Shown: positions 46,450 through 58,200 of the stretch, in pieces
How positions within the stretch are numbered: position 1 is the first letter of the stretch
How the letters are laid out: each line of letters starts with the position of its first letter
Assembly: GCA_002633005.1 (NCBI GenBank)
Contig: NMRA01000131.1
Location: 621,808-685,807, forward strand
Direction of reading: 5' to 3'
DNA: 64,000 bases
Origin: Phoronis australis
Lineage: Eukaryota > Phoronida > Phoronidae
Position numbers and translations under genes: made by a program
Notes under the pieces: model-generated
Database searches by the model: none
Told to the model about the DNA's origin: nothing
Seen by the model: only the letters and a program-made list of their open reading frames with translations

Positions 46450-48020
46450 ATTTTGTGACAAAATTTGTATGCCCAACAGCTCATACTTTTTATGCTAAAC
46501 ATATTTATCATCTCTGTCCATCCGTATGTATTTCCAAAGCCCATTTATGTATGTTGATGAAATTATGCAGACGTGATTCTTTCATGGATGGGACAGCACA
46601 AGAGAATTTTCAAAGGGACCCGACTACCGGTGTGTCCCCTAGTGGCTTTTTTAATGTTTTATGTTTGCCTCTGTTTCTTTGGTGTTCCTTGAAGAATTTT
46701 CATGAAATTTGGCCAATAGGTATCTATTGAGGTGATGCCTTCTTCACATTTTGAAATAGATTTGGCATAGTTTGCACTACCTAGTGACCATTTTTACTGT
46801 TTTCAATCTGTTTTTTGTTGTTAGCCCCTCTCTAGACCCAACCTATGCAAAGGTAATCATGAAAAGTTACAGATCTACGTTCCTACTGGGAAGAGGACGG
46901 CTGGCGATGATTTTCGGATGGCTCTGGCTACAGTGACTTCTCCTTGTGGCATTTTGTTTTTTTTTTGTGTTCATGGTTATATCTGCTAAACCTCCCGCAG
47001 GATATTTGTTAAATTTTACTAGTTCATTAGTACGAAGATGACAACAGGTGACATCGACTTTCAGGCACAGTGCACACCAGTGGCAATTTTATTTTTTCCA
47101 TTTTTGTCTCTACCTTTGGAGTTCCTCGGCGGATTTTTATGACATTTGGTAAATAGATTTCTATTAAAGAGATGATGACATCTTTTCATTTTCAGATGGA
47201 TTTGATGTAGTGCACGCCACCTTATGAACATTTTTACTATTTTTGAGTCTGTATTTGACGTCCACCTCTCTGGTGGCCAAACCACTCATAGAATGATAGT
47301 GAAAATAGACATATATCTTCTTACTGAGAAGAGGCCATGTGACGATGGTTTTTGGACAGCGCCGATTTCTGTCGCACCTCCTAGTGGCAGTTTTGTTTTC
47401 GTTGCGTCGGTGGCTGTATCTTCTAAACCCTGTGTAGGATCGTTTTAATTTGGCAAATGTATTTGATGACTATGGATGATGACGATGTTCGGTCGGATCT
47501 GGCTCCTGCCATGCTCCAATTTTTATTTGGTAAATAGTTTTCTATTAATTAGGCGATGACACATTTTCATTTTCAGATGGATTTTACGCTGTATACACCT
47601 CCTAATGGCCCTTTTTTATTCTTTAATCTGTTTTTGATGTCCATCTCTCTATCGACCAAAGCACTCTAATTTTTATGAAAATTGGAAAATGTGGTCTTAG
47701 TGGGAAGAGCATTGCTGACAATTTTTGGACAGTTTGACTACTTTCCCCTTGTGGCATTTTGCTTTTTTCTCATTCGCAGCTGTTTCTCCATGCTGGATCT
47801 TTGTGAAATTTGGCAAGTGTATTTCCATGAAGGTGACAACAGATGACGACTTTTGGACGTCTATGGCTGCCACCATGGTCGCAGTATCAGTTTTAATTTC
47901 TTTTTTTTTGGCTTGGGAAGTGTTTCTATTGAGGAGACCATTGCTGACTTGCTATGCACACCCTGGAGGCTATTTAAAGTTTACTAGCATTGCTCCATTT
48001 AGGGGGTATGTTTAACATAG
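46450..48020 (+). repeat. Diverged array of ~146-bp units (large repeat family, copy 1)
   Basis: Begins like the 56.7-kb array (ATGGATGGGACAGC then GACTACCGGTGTG), then shows CTAGTGG-type motifs at about 46639, 46781, 46943, 47088, 47219, 47391, 47510, 47603, 47749 and 47873, each followed by a TTTT-rich stretch and by ATGAAATTTGG- or GGATGGAT-like motifs. Spacing centres on 145 bp but is irregular. More decayed than the second array. Confidence 0.75.
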
Positions 48021-48145
48021 TAATCATCCCTTGTATCTGTGCTATATGCGATGCACACGGTGGGCGCATATTAACACTCTGCATTGCTTTTGTTTGTATT
48101 CTCGGTGTCTGTTAGTCTGTTTGAAAATAAATACATTGTACATTC

Positions 48146-48550
48146 TGGGCCCGGTCTCTAATCTTTGTACTCGAAACGAACTCGAAACTATTTTTGGCAA
48201 TTTCTCTGCTCCTTTTGTGCAAACTTAAGATAATTGGTTATCAGACTGTGCTCGAATACATTATAGTTTATGCATAGGAGTTTCTAGTTCAAGTTTGCCC
48301 TTGAAGACCCTTAAATTCATGCTACAAACTCGAGTAAAAACTCGAAATTTCGAGTTCAAACTCGAACTTGTTGCTTTAATATTGGGTTTACAAACTGTGA
48401 ACTAAGGGCAATAAATTATCCACGTAAGTTATTGTGTACTCGAGCATAGAATAATAGACACTTATCTTGAGTTCGCCCAAAAGTAGAGTACAAAATGCCA
48501 AACCAAATTTCGAGTTCCATTTCGAGTAAAAAGATTGGAGACCGGGCCCA
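48146..48550. mobile_element. MITE with ~40-bp terminal inverted repeats, 405 bp
   Basis: Left end TGGGCCCGGTCTCTAATCTT; the right end reads inward TGGGCCCGGTCTCCAATCTT; both go on to TACTCGAA and AACTCGAAA. The interior contains many CTCGA/TCGAG motifs. Related to 729-1110. No coding frame and no evident target-site duplication. Confidence 0.85.
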
Positions 48551-49299
48551 GGTTAATGTCACTAACTTGCAGTACACTCCCACTTTTGTAGCTGAGAAAA
48601 TTTCTCAGGCTTTTCAGACTTTGATTTAATTGGAGTTAGTTAAAGACTTATTGTCATTGGAATTTGATTAAATGATAAACTTCAACATTTTGTGATATCA
48701 ATTTGACATGGGTGAGCTTGCAAGTACTGTAGTAACTCAAGGGCCTCAGTCGCTAGAAACTTACAACGTCTGAGATTGTCTTAAGACATTGGACTGGGCA
48801 TTGTGTCACAAACGGGTAATATTGACCCAAAACGTTCCTTAAATGCAACATCAATATGTTGTCATTTGCATTTTATAACGCTCATTCTGTTGCCATTGGA
48901 TTTTGGTTCCGTTGTTGTGATGATACTGAGAACTATCTTAGGATGGTGACCAACTTTCTATTGTTGAGGTGGTGAGTTGAATGTTAGCTCTGACTGGGCA
49001 TCTTAGTGGTCTTGACCTCTTGTGCACTGAGTCACCAAGAGACAACCACATGCCACGTTCCTGTCTGAAATTCTGCTTATATAATAAAAATCACGTGCAA
49101 AATGCAGAAATTTTGACAAATAAAATCCAAAGCAATGCCATGATACATTTTGGTGTACATTTTGGAATCGCTAATGTCTTTTTTACTGGTTTGTTTGTAG
49201 GTCATGGAAATTGGTCACCTTTGGCATATTCCTCGACAATGTGATATTGAGTGGCTGTATCAGACATGAGATCAGTACACTCCTGGATTGACTGCAGCA

Positions 49300-52200
49300 A
49301 TGGAATCTGGGCGTCAAAGCAAGTTTATTGTACCACAGAGGTTAATATTGTAAAGTGGTAACATTCATTTGTAACTTAAAATTTCATTTCTGTCCACAAC
49401 TCTTGCAATGTTGCACCGTACATGCCGAGTCAAAGTGCATGTTCGCTTAAAATGTTTCTGAATGGCCACAGAACTTTGTATTAATATGGCATACACTTCG
49501 AAATAATTTGCTTATTTGTTACTAGAAACATTAGAAACTTAGAAATACTGCATTTTTGAAATTTTTGGATATTGGTGAAAGAAAATATAGAGATGCTAAA
49601 GGTAAAGTATACAAGCTTTCTTGCAAGATGTCTCGATAAATTGACTGTAAAAGTGACACTATGCTTAATTGCTGAAGAGTGAAGTACTTATGTCAACTGA
49701 ACATTAATCTTGAAGTAAAATTTCTGCAAATTACGACAAACCTAGATACTATACCGCAATTGAGTTGACATACGATCAAAAGAACATTTAGCTCCCCTCC
49801 GTATGTAGTTTGTGTTTCTGATTGTAATGTCTCTGTAAGCCGTGTCTTCAGATTTGTGTTCCACCAATCTCCCTTTTGTTTGCTTAGGGGTGGATACTCA
49901 CTTCGAAAAATCCCCCCACCCCAGGTCCACCTATTGGCCTATACTACAGGAGGCATGCAGCTGTTGTATGAACGTTGTAAACAAAAGGGAATGCCACTTC
50001 CAGGTAAGTTGTTTCATGGTCAGTGATTTTTTTTACATAACACATTGAAAGTGTTTTTACCTTGTTGAGAATCGGCCCATGCATTAGCCACCTAGCTAGC
50101 TATGTATAACTGAATGTCAAAACACAGCTAGGGAACAATATGGGGCACTAGTAAAAAGTTTGTCAATTTTAGTGAAACTCGCTTTTTCAGTTCACCACAA
50201 CTGTATTTGCGGTTTGATTAGATCAACCAGGATGCTCTTGATGCAGGGCCATCTATTGATTAAATAGTAATCTAATTGCTGTAGTTGATTGACTCCTCTG
50301 GTGTCTACTGTATCAGTCAGATCAACTTTGTGCTATCTTTGATTGGTTGACACTCTGCTCATGCACTGATAAGATATCTTTGTTGGATATCCTGAATGGC
50401 CCGCCATACACTGGGAGAGTGAAATGTGCGTAGTTTGTCAATATCCCTACATTTAATGACATTGTATTTTATTTATACACTCTTCCAATTGATTTTAAGT
50501 TTGTATATATACTTCAATTCTTGCTGAGGATGTTATGTAAAACTAAAACACATCTACATGCACGTACTACCAAATCATTTTGTGCATTTCATGAGAATGT
50601 TGGTTGTAATATTTGTTAGTTTGTGTATATTAGCATACTAGAATAAAACTTACACAAGTCAGATTGCTTTTATTCAAGCACTGCGAAATCCAACTGCATG
50701 AACTCAAACAACTTTTCTGTGGAATTTTGCCCGAGTTAAGTGAAAACCTGACTTCTGCATGGCCGACTTGTTCAAGTTTTACTGTCCTTCATTCAAATAA
50801 TGTTTATTGTCAATTTGACCAGACGCATTATGCAAAATCTTCATTTCATTTTTTTTACAGTTGCCAGTATAAAATCATGTGACACTGTGTACATTAAAGC
50901 GGGATGACAAGGTTTTGTTCCCTCAACTGTAGTGAAATTACCTGAAGATAGTTTGTCATGCATCTTGCCAAATAAGTGTGTATATATTGTGACATTTTGT
51001 TAACTTAACAGAAGAGAAACATCTTCTATTGTTTGGTTTCAGAGTATGGCAGGTTCACCAATAGTTCAGGCCATTTTTCCCCGGAGTTAGGTATGCCGCC
51101 CCTTGCCCTGCGTTATCAGTACACTGAAACCATTGGTCAAGGACAGTCCTCGTTATTCATTAAAGCCAAGGTAGATTTACAATATCTCCAGTACATATTA
51201 GAAAGAATAAAAAAATCACTGAGAATTCTTGTGCTAACTACTGAGTGCAAGAGGACAATTCCCTGTCAGAACAGTTCAGTGCACTTAGAATTCAATGTCA
51301 TAGTGAATAATGGGCCACGATTTACCAGTCATGACAGGAAAATTAATTCTATCTAACTGCTTTTTTGCGTGTGTTGTATCTTGAAAATGTTGAATTAGTT
51401 AAAGGTATGTCTTTATTGTATGAGTTGTATACACTACTTTAGAAATGCAGCATTAGATTAATATTTTCATTGAAATGGCCATATGACCAGTGAAATTAGC
51501 TTGACAACCAATGAAAATAGACAGATGACCGGTGGACAAATAGTTTAAATTGTTTTATTGAAATTTGTCAACTCTTTGAAAGTGCTTATTGGTCACCAAA
51601 GTATCACAGGTTTCCTAAACTGGACAAAATAAATATTTCCATGTTTCAAATAGATTATGTAATGATCTCAACAAGCGTGTAAAAAGTTTTGAATATGCAG
51701 GTGACATGTTGTAAAAGATAGTGAGAATATTCTTTGTATGTTCTAGAATTTTAGTGACGTAGCTCTTGCTTTGACAAGTTACTATGATATTCATAACACT
51801 TTGGATAATGGATATAAAGACAAGTTACTATGATATTCATAACATTTTGGATAATGGATGTAAAGACAAGTTACTATGATATTCATAACATTTTGGATAA
51901 TGGATATAAAGACAAGTTACTATGATATTCATAACATTTTGGATAATGGATATAAAGACAAGTTACTATGATATTCATAACATTTTGGATAATGGATATA
52001 AAGACAAGTTACTATGATATTCATAACATTTTGGATAATGGATAAAGACATAATCCAGAGAAGAAAACTTGTTTACTTTCTGATTCTGGTGTATTCTTTG
52101 CTTTACTGTTCAGTTCAATTTATTTAAAAGATTAAAGATCTCACTGTTTGGCACAGCTTGTTCTTTCATGAATTTTTCTCTTTAGTTTATTTGTCAGCCA

Positions 52201-55200
52201 TTAACTTGACACGTGTTGTAGGACCTGTTCACACATGACTGGGTGGCTGTCAAAGTTCTACATACGGCGTTTTATGAGCTGGGGGCCCAGGAAATAGACT
52301 TGATTCGTCGCATAAACCTGGCTGATCCATACAATGCCTCATCAACATTGCGAATGAAGGTATTAAGTTAAGGGACTGTTGACAATTTTCACCATTTTTG
52401 AGTGTATGAAATGTATGCTTTAGTGGAGAAGGANCATTGAAGAAAGAGGATGTGAAAAGACAAATTTCAACACTTTGTTTATGGCTTTTCTCAACATCCA
52501 TTAGAAAAACGTCAAAGCAATCAGCAGCATTAACAAGTCTGTGATTCTTTGACGGAAACATTCAAGCTCTTTCGTAATGGATGACACATGTATACACCTT
52601 GCATAAATAAAAACTTGTCTACAAAGAACAGCACCTTTTTTGTTCGCTTTTATGAAAAATGGTGGTAATTGTGAATTCTTGTTTCTTAGTACTCCTGTAC
52701 TCCTTTTTCTCTATTTTGTTTTGAAATTTTGTTTTTTCAACGTAGACATTTCTAACCGTGTGTACAATGTTTTCAACAGTTAAGTCATGACATGTGCAAA
52801 TGTGAATGTAAATTCGAGAAAATTCAGGAAAAAGTTCCAAAGCTGATTACCTTACTGCAAATAGGAGCTTTACCAAATATTGCTTGGTGACATTTCTACA
52901 GTACAAACTAAGCTAAACATAAACTAAAATTTTCTTAAGGAGGCATTAAACCCATGTTTTCTGTCAAAAAATAAGTTTTGATTTGGGCCACATTCCATTA
53001 GGAGACTGGTCTTGTCTGTTCTTTACTTAGTTTAGAAGTGATTTCTGGGATAGGTAAGAACTGACAGTTAGTATGTTTTTAAACCGAGCTCGTCAAATTT
53101 CATGCTGTGACTTGAATTTTTTTACTTTAGTCTAAAGTAATAATGAACTATCAGTTCTTTCCAAACCCTAAACCACCTCTAATTTGACTTAGAACCAAGT
53201 GGTCTAAATTAAACTTTGTTTTTTTTTGTGATGGAAGGTGGGTTTATAGCTGGTTTGAACTTTGTTTTTGTGAAAATTTGACAAAGTGATATTTTACTTG
53301 TTCTATCATATTCTGTTCTACATAGGTGGAAGATCATATGTGTACTTTTCTAGAAATGGTCGAGTCGTCATGACTAAGTGTTCTTGTAGATGCTTTTCGA
53401 TGCCTATAGATTTTTTGAAGGACCAATGTGTATTTGTTGAAAATGTGTTACATGTGTTGTTAAAATGCTCTGAACTTTGAACTGTATAAGACACACACAT
53501 CACCTTCACTTAACACTCAGATAACTTGGCTTTTACTGCTAAGTCAACCATAGTCTATCCTTGCTTGGAGAATAGCTTTGTTGTTATTTGTTAATGAAAG
53601 ATCGAAACTTCAGGTAAGACATACACGACTTCCTAGTAGTGGGATAGGCCTACTATGTTTTCCAGTTTGTACTGGTTGTTTTGCTGCTCAACTGTATCTT
53701 GTTCATAGTTCATCCCAAGTTAAGACCAGGTTAAACTTGTGATGTGTTGCTGTCTAACCACTGGCTAACTCTCCTTACTTTGTCTCCATAGAATGTGTTC
53801 ATGTATGACGATCATTTCTGCATGGTATTCGAGTACTTGGTTCCCAAACCACTCCTGGGCTACTTCAAGCAGTTGGACAGTGACAAAGTGAGTGTAACTG
53901 AACAGATGTCTGGTATGGTATTGTCTAAGGTGTTGTGGGTGATATTACTTAGACAGTGACAAGGTGAGTGTAACTGAACAGATGTCTGGTATGGTATGGT
54001 ATGGTATTGTCTAGGGCATTGTGCGTGATATTACTTGGACAGTGACAGGGTGAGTGTAACTGAACAGATGTCTGGTATGGTATTGTCTAGGATGTTGTGG
54101 GTGATATTACTTGGACAGTGACAGGGTGAGTGTAACCGAACAGATGTCTGGTATGGTATTGTCTAGGGTGTTGTGGGTGATATTACTTGGACAGTGACAA
54201 GGTGAGTGTAACTGATCAGATGTCTGGTATGGTATTGTCTAGGTGTTGTGGGTGATATTACTAAGAGGTCTTTACATTCAACCTGTCAATCTGTACATAT
54301 AGATAGATGTAAATTAATTGTTTAATTCACAAAATTATTGTTTATGTCTCAATTTCCTTAGCATCATATGTGCCCGGTTGCATTAAAGTTGTACTTTTGA
54401 TAGCAACAGTGATATACTATCGAGAGACACGCTACCCTTGTTGAACAATAGCTTTGGTCTCATGTACCAGTCATAGCCATCCATGTCTTTTATGACCAGG
54501 CTTGAAACAGTGTTATAGAGAATAACACAGATATATTTGAACAATCACTTATGGTCAACATGGATGTATCTGCATGACCAAATGTGGAGTTTGAATTGAC
54601 AAACATGAACTTTCAGTGATTTTTATGTGTATCTGTATGATTCTCTCTGGCAGTATTCTGACAATGATTCGGTAATTAAAATCAAAATGTGGACGATAAT
54701 CGTTTTTACCTTTGTTACGTTTTATGTCCCTAACTTTTGTGCTAAGTCTAAATGTTATTCTGCACACATGTATAGCAATACTACTTTTCAGTGGTATAAT
54801 TTAATGTCATCAATATGATTGTATAGTTTCATTAACATTGATATCCAAATGCAAAACTATTACTGTATAGTTAACCAATCTATAATTTTAAGAAAATATT
54901 TCATCAATTATCTTTTAATGTTTTCTTTCTTAGTTACTGCCTCTGATTCGTAAAGTGGCTGTCCGCCTTGTGACGGCTCTTGGATTCCTACAACAAGAGA
55001 ACGTCATTCATGCAGACCTTAAGCCTGAAAACCTCCTTTTAGCGGAAGGTTTGTTGCACAACTTCCTAAACTATCCATATATGGTAATGAAGTGAAGTTA
55101 CATTACTTCTAATAGTACCTATTGAAAATGCATACATCTCATTCTTCATATTGAATAGATGTGGAATTAACCAAACTTAGCAGATTAAAACTGCTGTGAT

Positions 55201-58200
55201 TCTGCCTGAGGCTGAAGCCAGTTAGATATTGCCAAAATGTGATGCTCTTTTGTTACCCGTGTGTGTGTGTGTGTGAAAAGTATGTTTTTGGTTACTGAAA
55301 TAATTATATGTATTTACAATTCAGAAATAATAGTTGTAATCTCAAACACAGTGGCAGAATGAGTAGATTTGATGTTTTTCCTGGTCGCGAGGTAAATCAG
55401 ATCAAGCATGTCACTCGTAAAAGGCTGGGAACCCTTCAACATTTTCCAACTGATATTCGTGCTAAATTATTTTAATTTGGTTAAAGACACGACTGTATTT
55501 TTGTTGGACAGCTTGATATATAATCTATAATGCTTTCTATACACCAACATGGCTGTAAAATGTCTAGGAATAAATAGTAGACAGCACCACTTTTCACTAT
55601 CCAGAAAACGATACCTGTCGGTTAAACATTTTGGAGTCTATTGATTAGTCACAAACAACCTTTGTTGAATGAGTAGCTCACAGGAGTTTACCACACGCTA
55701 ACTCTGTTCCGTTAGGCCTGTGAGCTTCCTACTGTGTGATACATTCATACTCTCAGCTTGTATGCCCTTCTACCTGCTGTCACTGTTTATTTCACTGTTT
55801 ATTTCACTTCCACCACATTCATTTTACCAGTGCCTGAGTATGAGACATGTGGTCTCGAAATTTAACTACTGTTTTAACTTGTTTGTTTGTAATGTCTATT
55901 GCCAATTTGCTTTACAACTTGGACAGTATAAGCGAGTATATATGAAGCTGTCTAACAAAAAGTGCAGTCGTGTCTTCAACCAAGCTTGTGTTCATGAAAG
56001 GCTGCTGGTGAACTACTAATTATTTTAATGTAAACAGTATGAATGCAGTCTGACTAGTTATGTTTTTCATTTCAGATAACGTGCCCAGTTCATTGAAGGT
56101 TGTTGACTTTGGTAATGCAATTCACTGTGTACATGATGAGCTGTCACTATACTATGAAGACTTTGAGTTACAGACGTTACTTTACAGAGCACCAGAGGTC
56201 AGTGCAGTCTGTTTACATAACACCATTGAGCCAACTCAATACTTTCTTTTGAGCAAAGCCTGTGTTGTTTATTTGTGTTTGCTGAATGGATGTTAAGGCA
56301 GGATCAAGATGTGGGCCTTTTGCTTAGCCATTTACGGCACTTTCTATCATTGCATGCTTTGTAAATTTACTCAGTTAACTTGGAAAAACGATTTTCCAAG
56401 ATGTTTAGGGATCTGTATTTTTAGCAAATGTAACATCAAAAATGGTTGCACCCTCTCTAAGGAACATAACCCACAGTTTTCAAAGCATACTGTGGAACTT
56501 TGATCCCCTACACTGTTTGACAGCAACTGACTATAATTCCATTCTAAGTTTACAAGTTAAAGGGACATCATCAGCAATAACTTCGCTTGTTTGAAGTCGG
56601 CCCTAACAGATTTGAATCCATGACCTTAGTGGTCGAAGTCTGACGGTCTGCTAAAAATGCAGCAAGTAGCCGAGTATTTTAACTAATAAGATTAGTTGGC
56701 GCGGCAGCGATTTCAGTTAATTTTTATTCACCCACATATTTATGTGTGGACACATTATGTCGTCATCTCCGTCTGTCCGTCCGGCGTCCGTCCGTCCGGC
56801 GTCCAGCATCCACTGCTCTATGTCCAAAACCCTTTGACGTATGTTCATGAAATTTTGCACATATGTTCCTATCATGGATGGGACGGCATGAGCGAACTTT
56901 CGGACGGATCCGACTACCGGTGTGCCCCCTAGTGGCAATTTTAGTTTTTTACGCTTACCTCTATATCTTCAAAGGTCCTCAACGTATTTTCATAAAATTT
57001 GGCATATAGTCATCTATTAATGAGATGACGCTATGCTCTTGTTTTCGGATGGATTCGACGTAGTTTGCGCTGCCTAGTGGCCATTTTTGCTGTTTTCGAG
57101 TCTGTTTTTGGCGTCCACCCCTCTGTCAACCAAACCGCTCTAAGGATGATTGTCAAATTTGGCATGTATTTTTTTATTATGAAGAGGACAGCTGACGATT
57201 TTCCGACGATTTCAACTATTGTGGCGCCTCCTAGTGGCAGTTTTGTCTCTTTTTGCGCCCATGGCTGTATCTCCTAAACCATTGGAAGGATCTTTACTAA
57301 ATTCTGCAAGTGCATTTATATGATGTTGGCAATGAAAGACGACGACTTTCGGACGGATCTGACTACCGGTGTGCCCTCTAGTGGCAATTTAATTTTTTAC
57401 ATTTACTTCTGTATCTTCAAATGTCCTCAGCGTATTTTCATAAAATTTGTAATATAGGCACCTATAAGTGAGATGAAGCTATCCTCCCGTTTTCAGACGG
57501 ATTTGACATAGTTTGCGCCACCTAGGCCATTTTTACTGTTTTTTAGTCTGTTTTTTGGCGTCCACCCCTCTATCAACCAAACCGCACTAAGGATGACTGT
57601 GAAAATTGGCATGTATGTTCTTACTACGAAGCTGACGATGATTTTCCAATGACTTCAACTACTGTGGTAGTTTTGTTTTTTTGCGCCCATGGCTGTATCT
57701 CCTAAACAGTTTGCAGCATCTTTGCTAAATTTAGCAAGTGTATTTACATGATGTTGACAACGGATGACAACTTTCGGACAGATCTGACTACCAGTGTGCC
57801 CCCTAGTGTCAATTTTCATTTTTTAGGCTTACCTCTGTATCTTCAAATGTCTTAAAGGGATTATCAGAAAGTTTGGAATACAGGCATTTATTGGTGAGAT
57901 GATGCTATCCTCCCGCTTTCGGATGGAATCGAGGTACTTTGCGCCACCTAGTGGCCATTTTTCCTGTTTTTGAGTTTTGTTTTTTGGCGTCCACCCCTCG
58001 ATCAACCAAACCATTCTGAGAATGACTTTGAAAATTGACGTATATGTTCTTAGTGTGAAGATAGCGGTTGACAATAACTAATTCGACTACTGTAGCGCCT
58101 CCTAGTGGTAGTTTTGTTTTGTGACCATAGCTGCATCTCCTAAACTCACTGCAGGATCTTTATTAAATTTAGTAATTGTATTTATATTAAGTTAACAACC

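Larger units (their letters stand above)
44800..49297. other. Region between the BH3-gene promoter and the kinase start
   Basis: Apart from the hairpin at 45357, the diverged array at 46.45-48.02 kb and the MITE at 48146, I see no gene. The G+C-rich part at 44.8-45.3 kb has open frames with no recognisable family. Any 5' exon of the kinase gene would lie here or upstream. Confidence 0.45.

Noticed and set aside
56575-56680. tRNA-like segment (GATTTGAATCC and GTAGCCGAG)
   Set aside because: Box-like words are present but in inconsistent orientation; no cloverleaf can be drawn.
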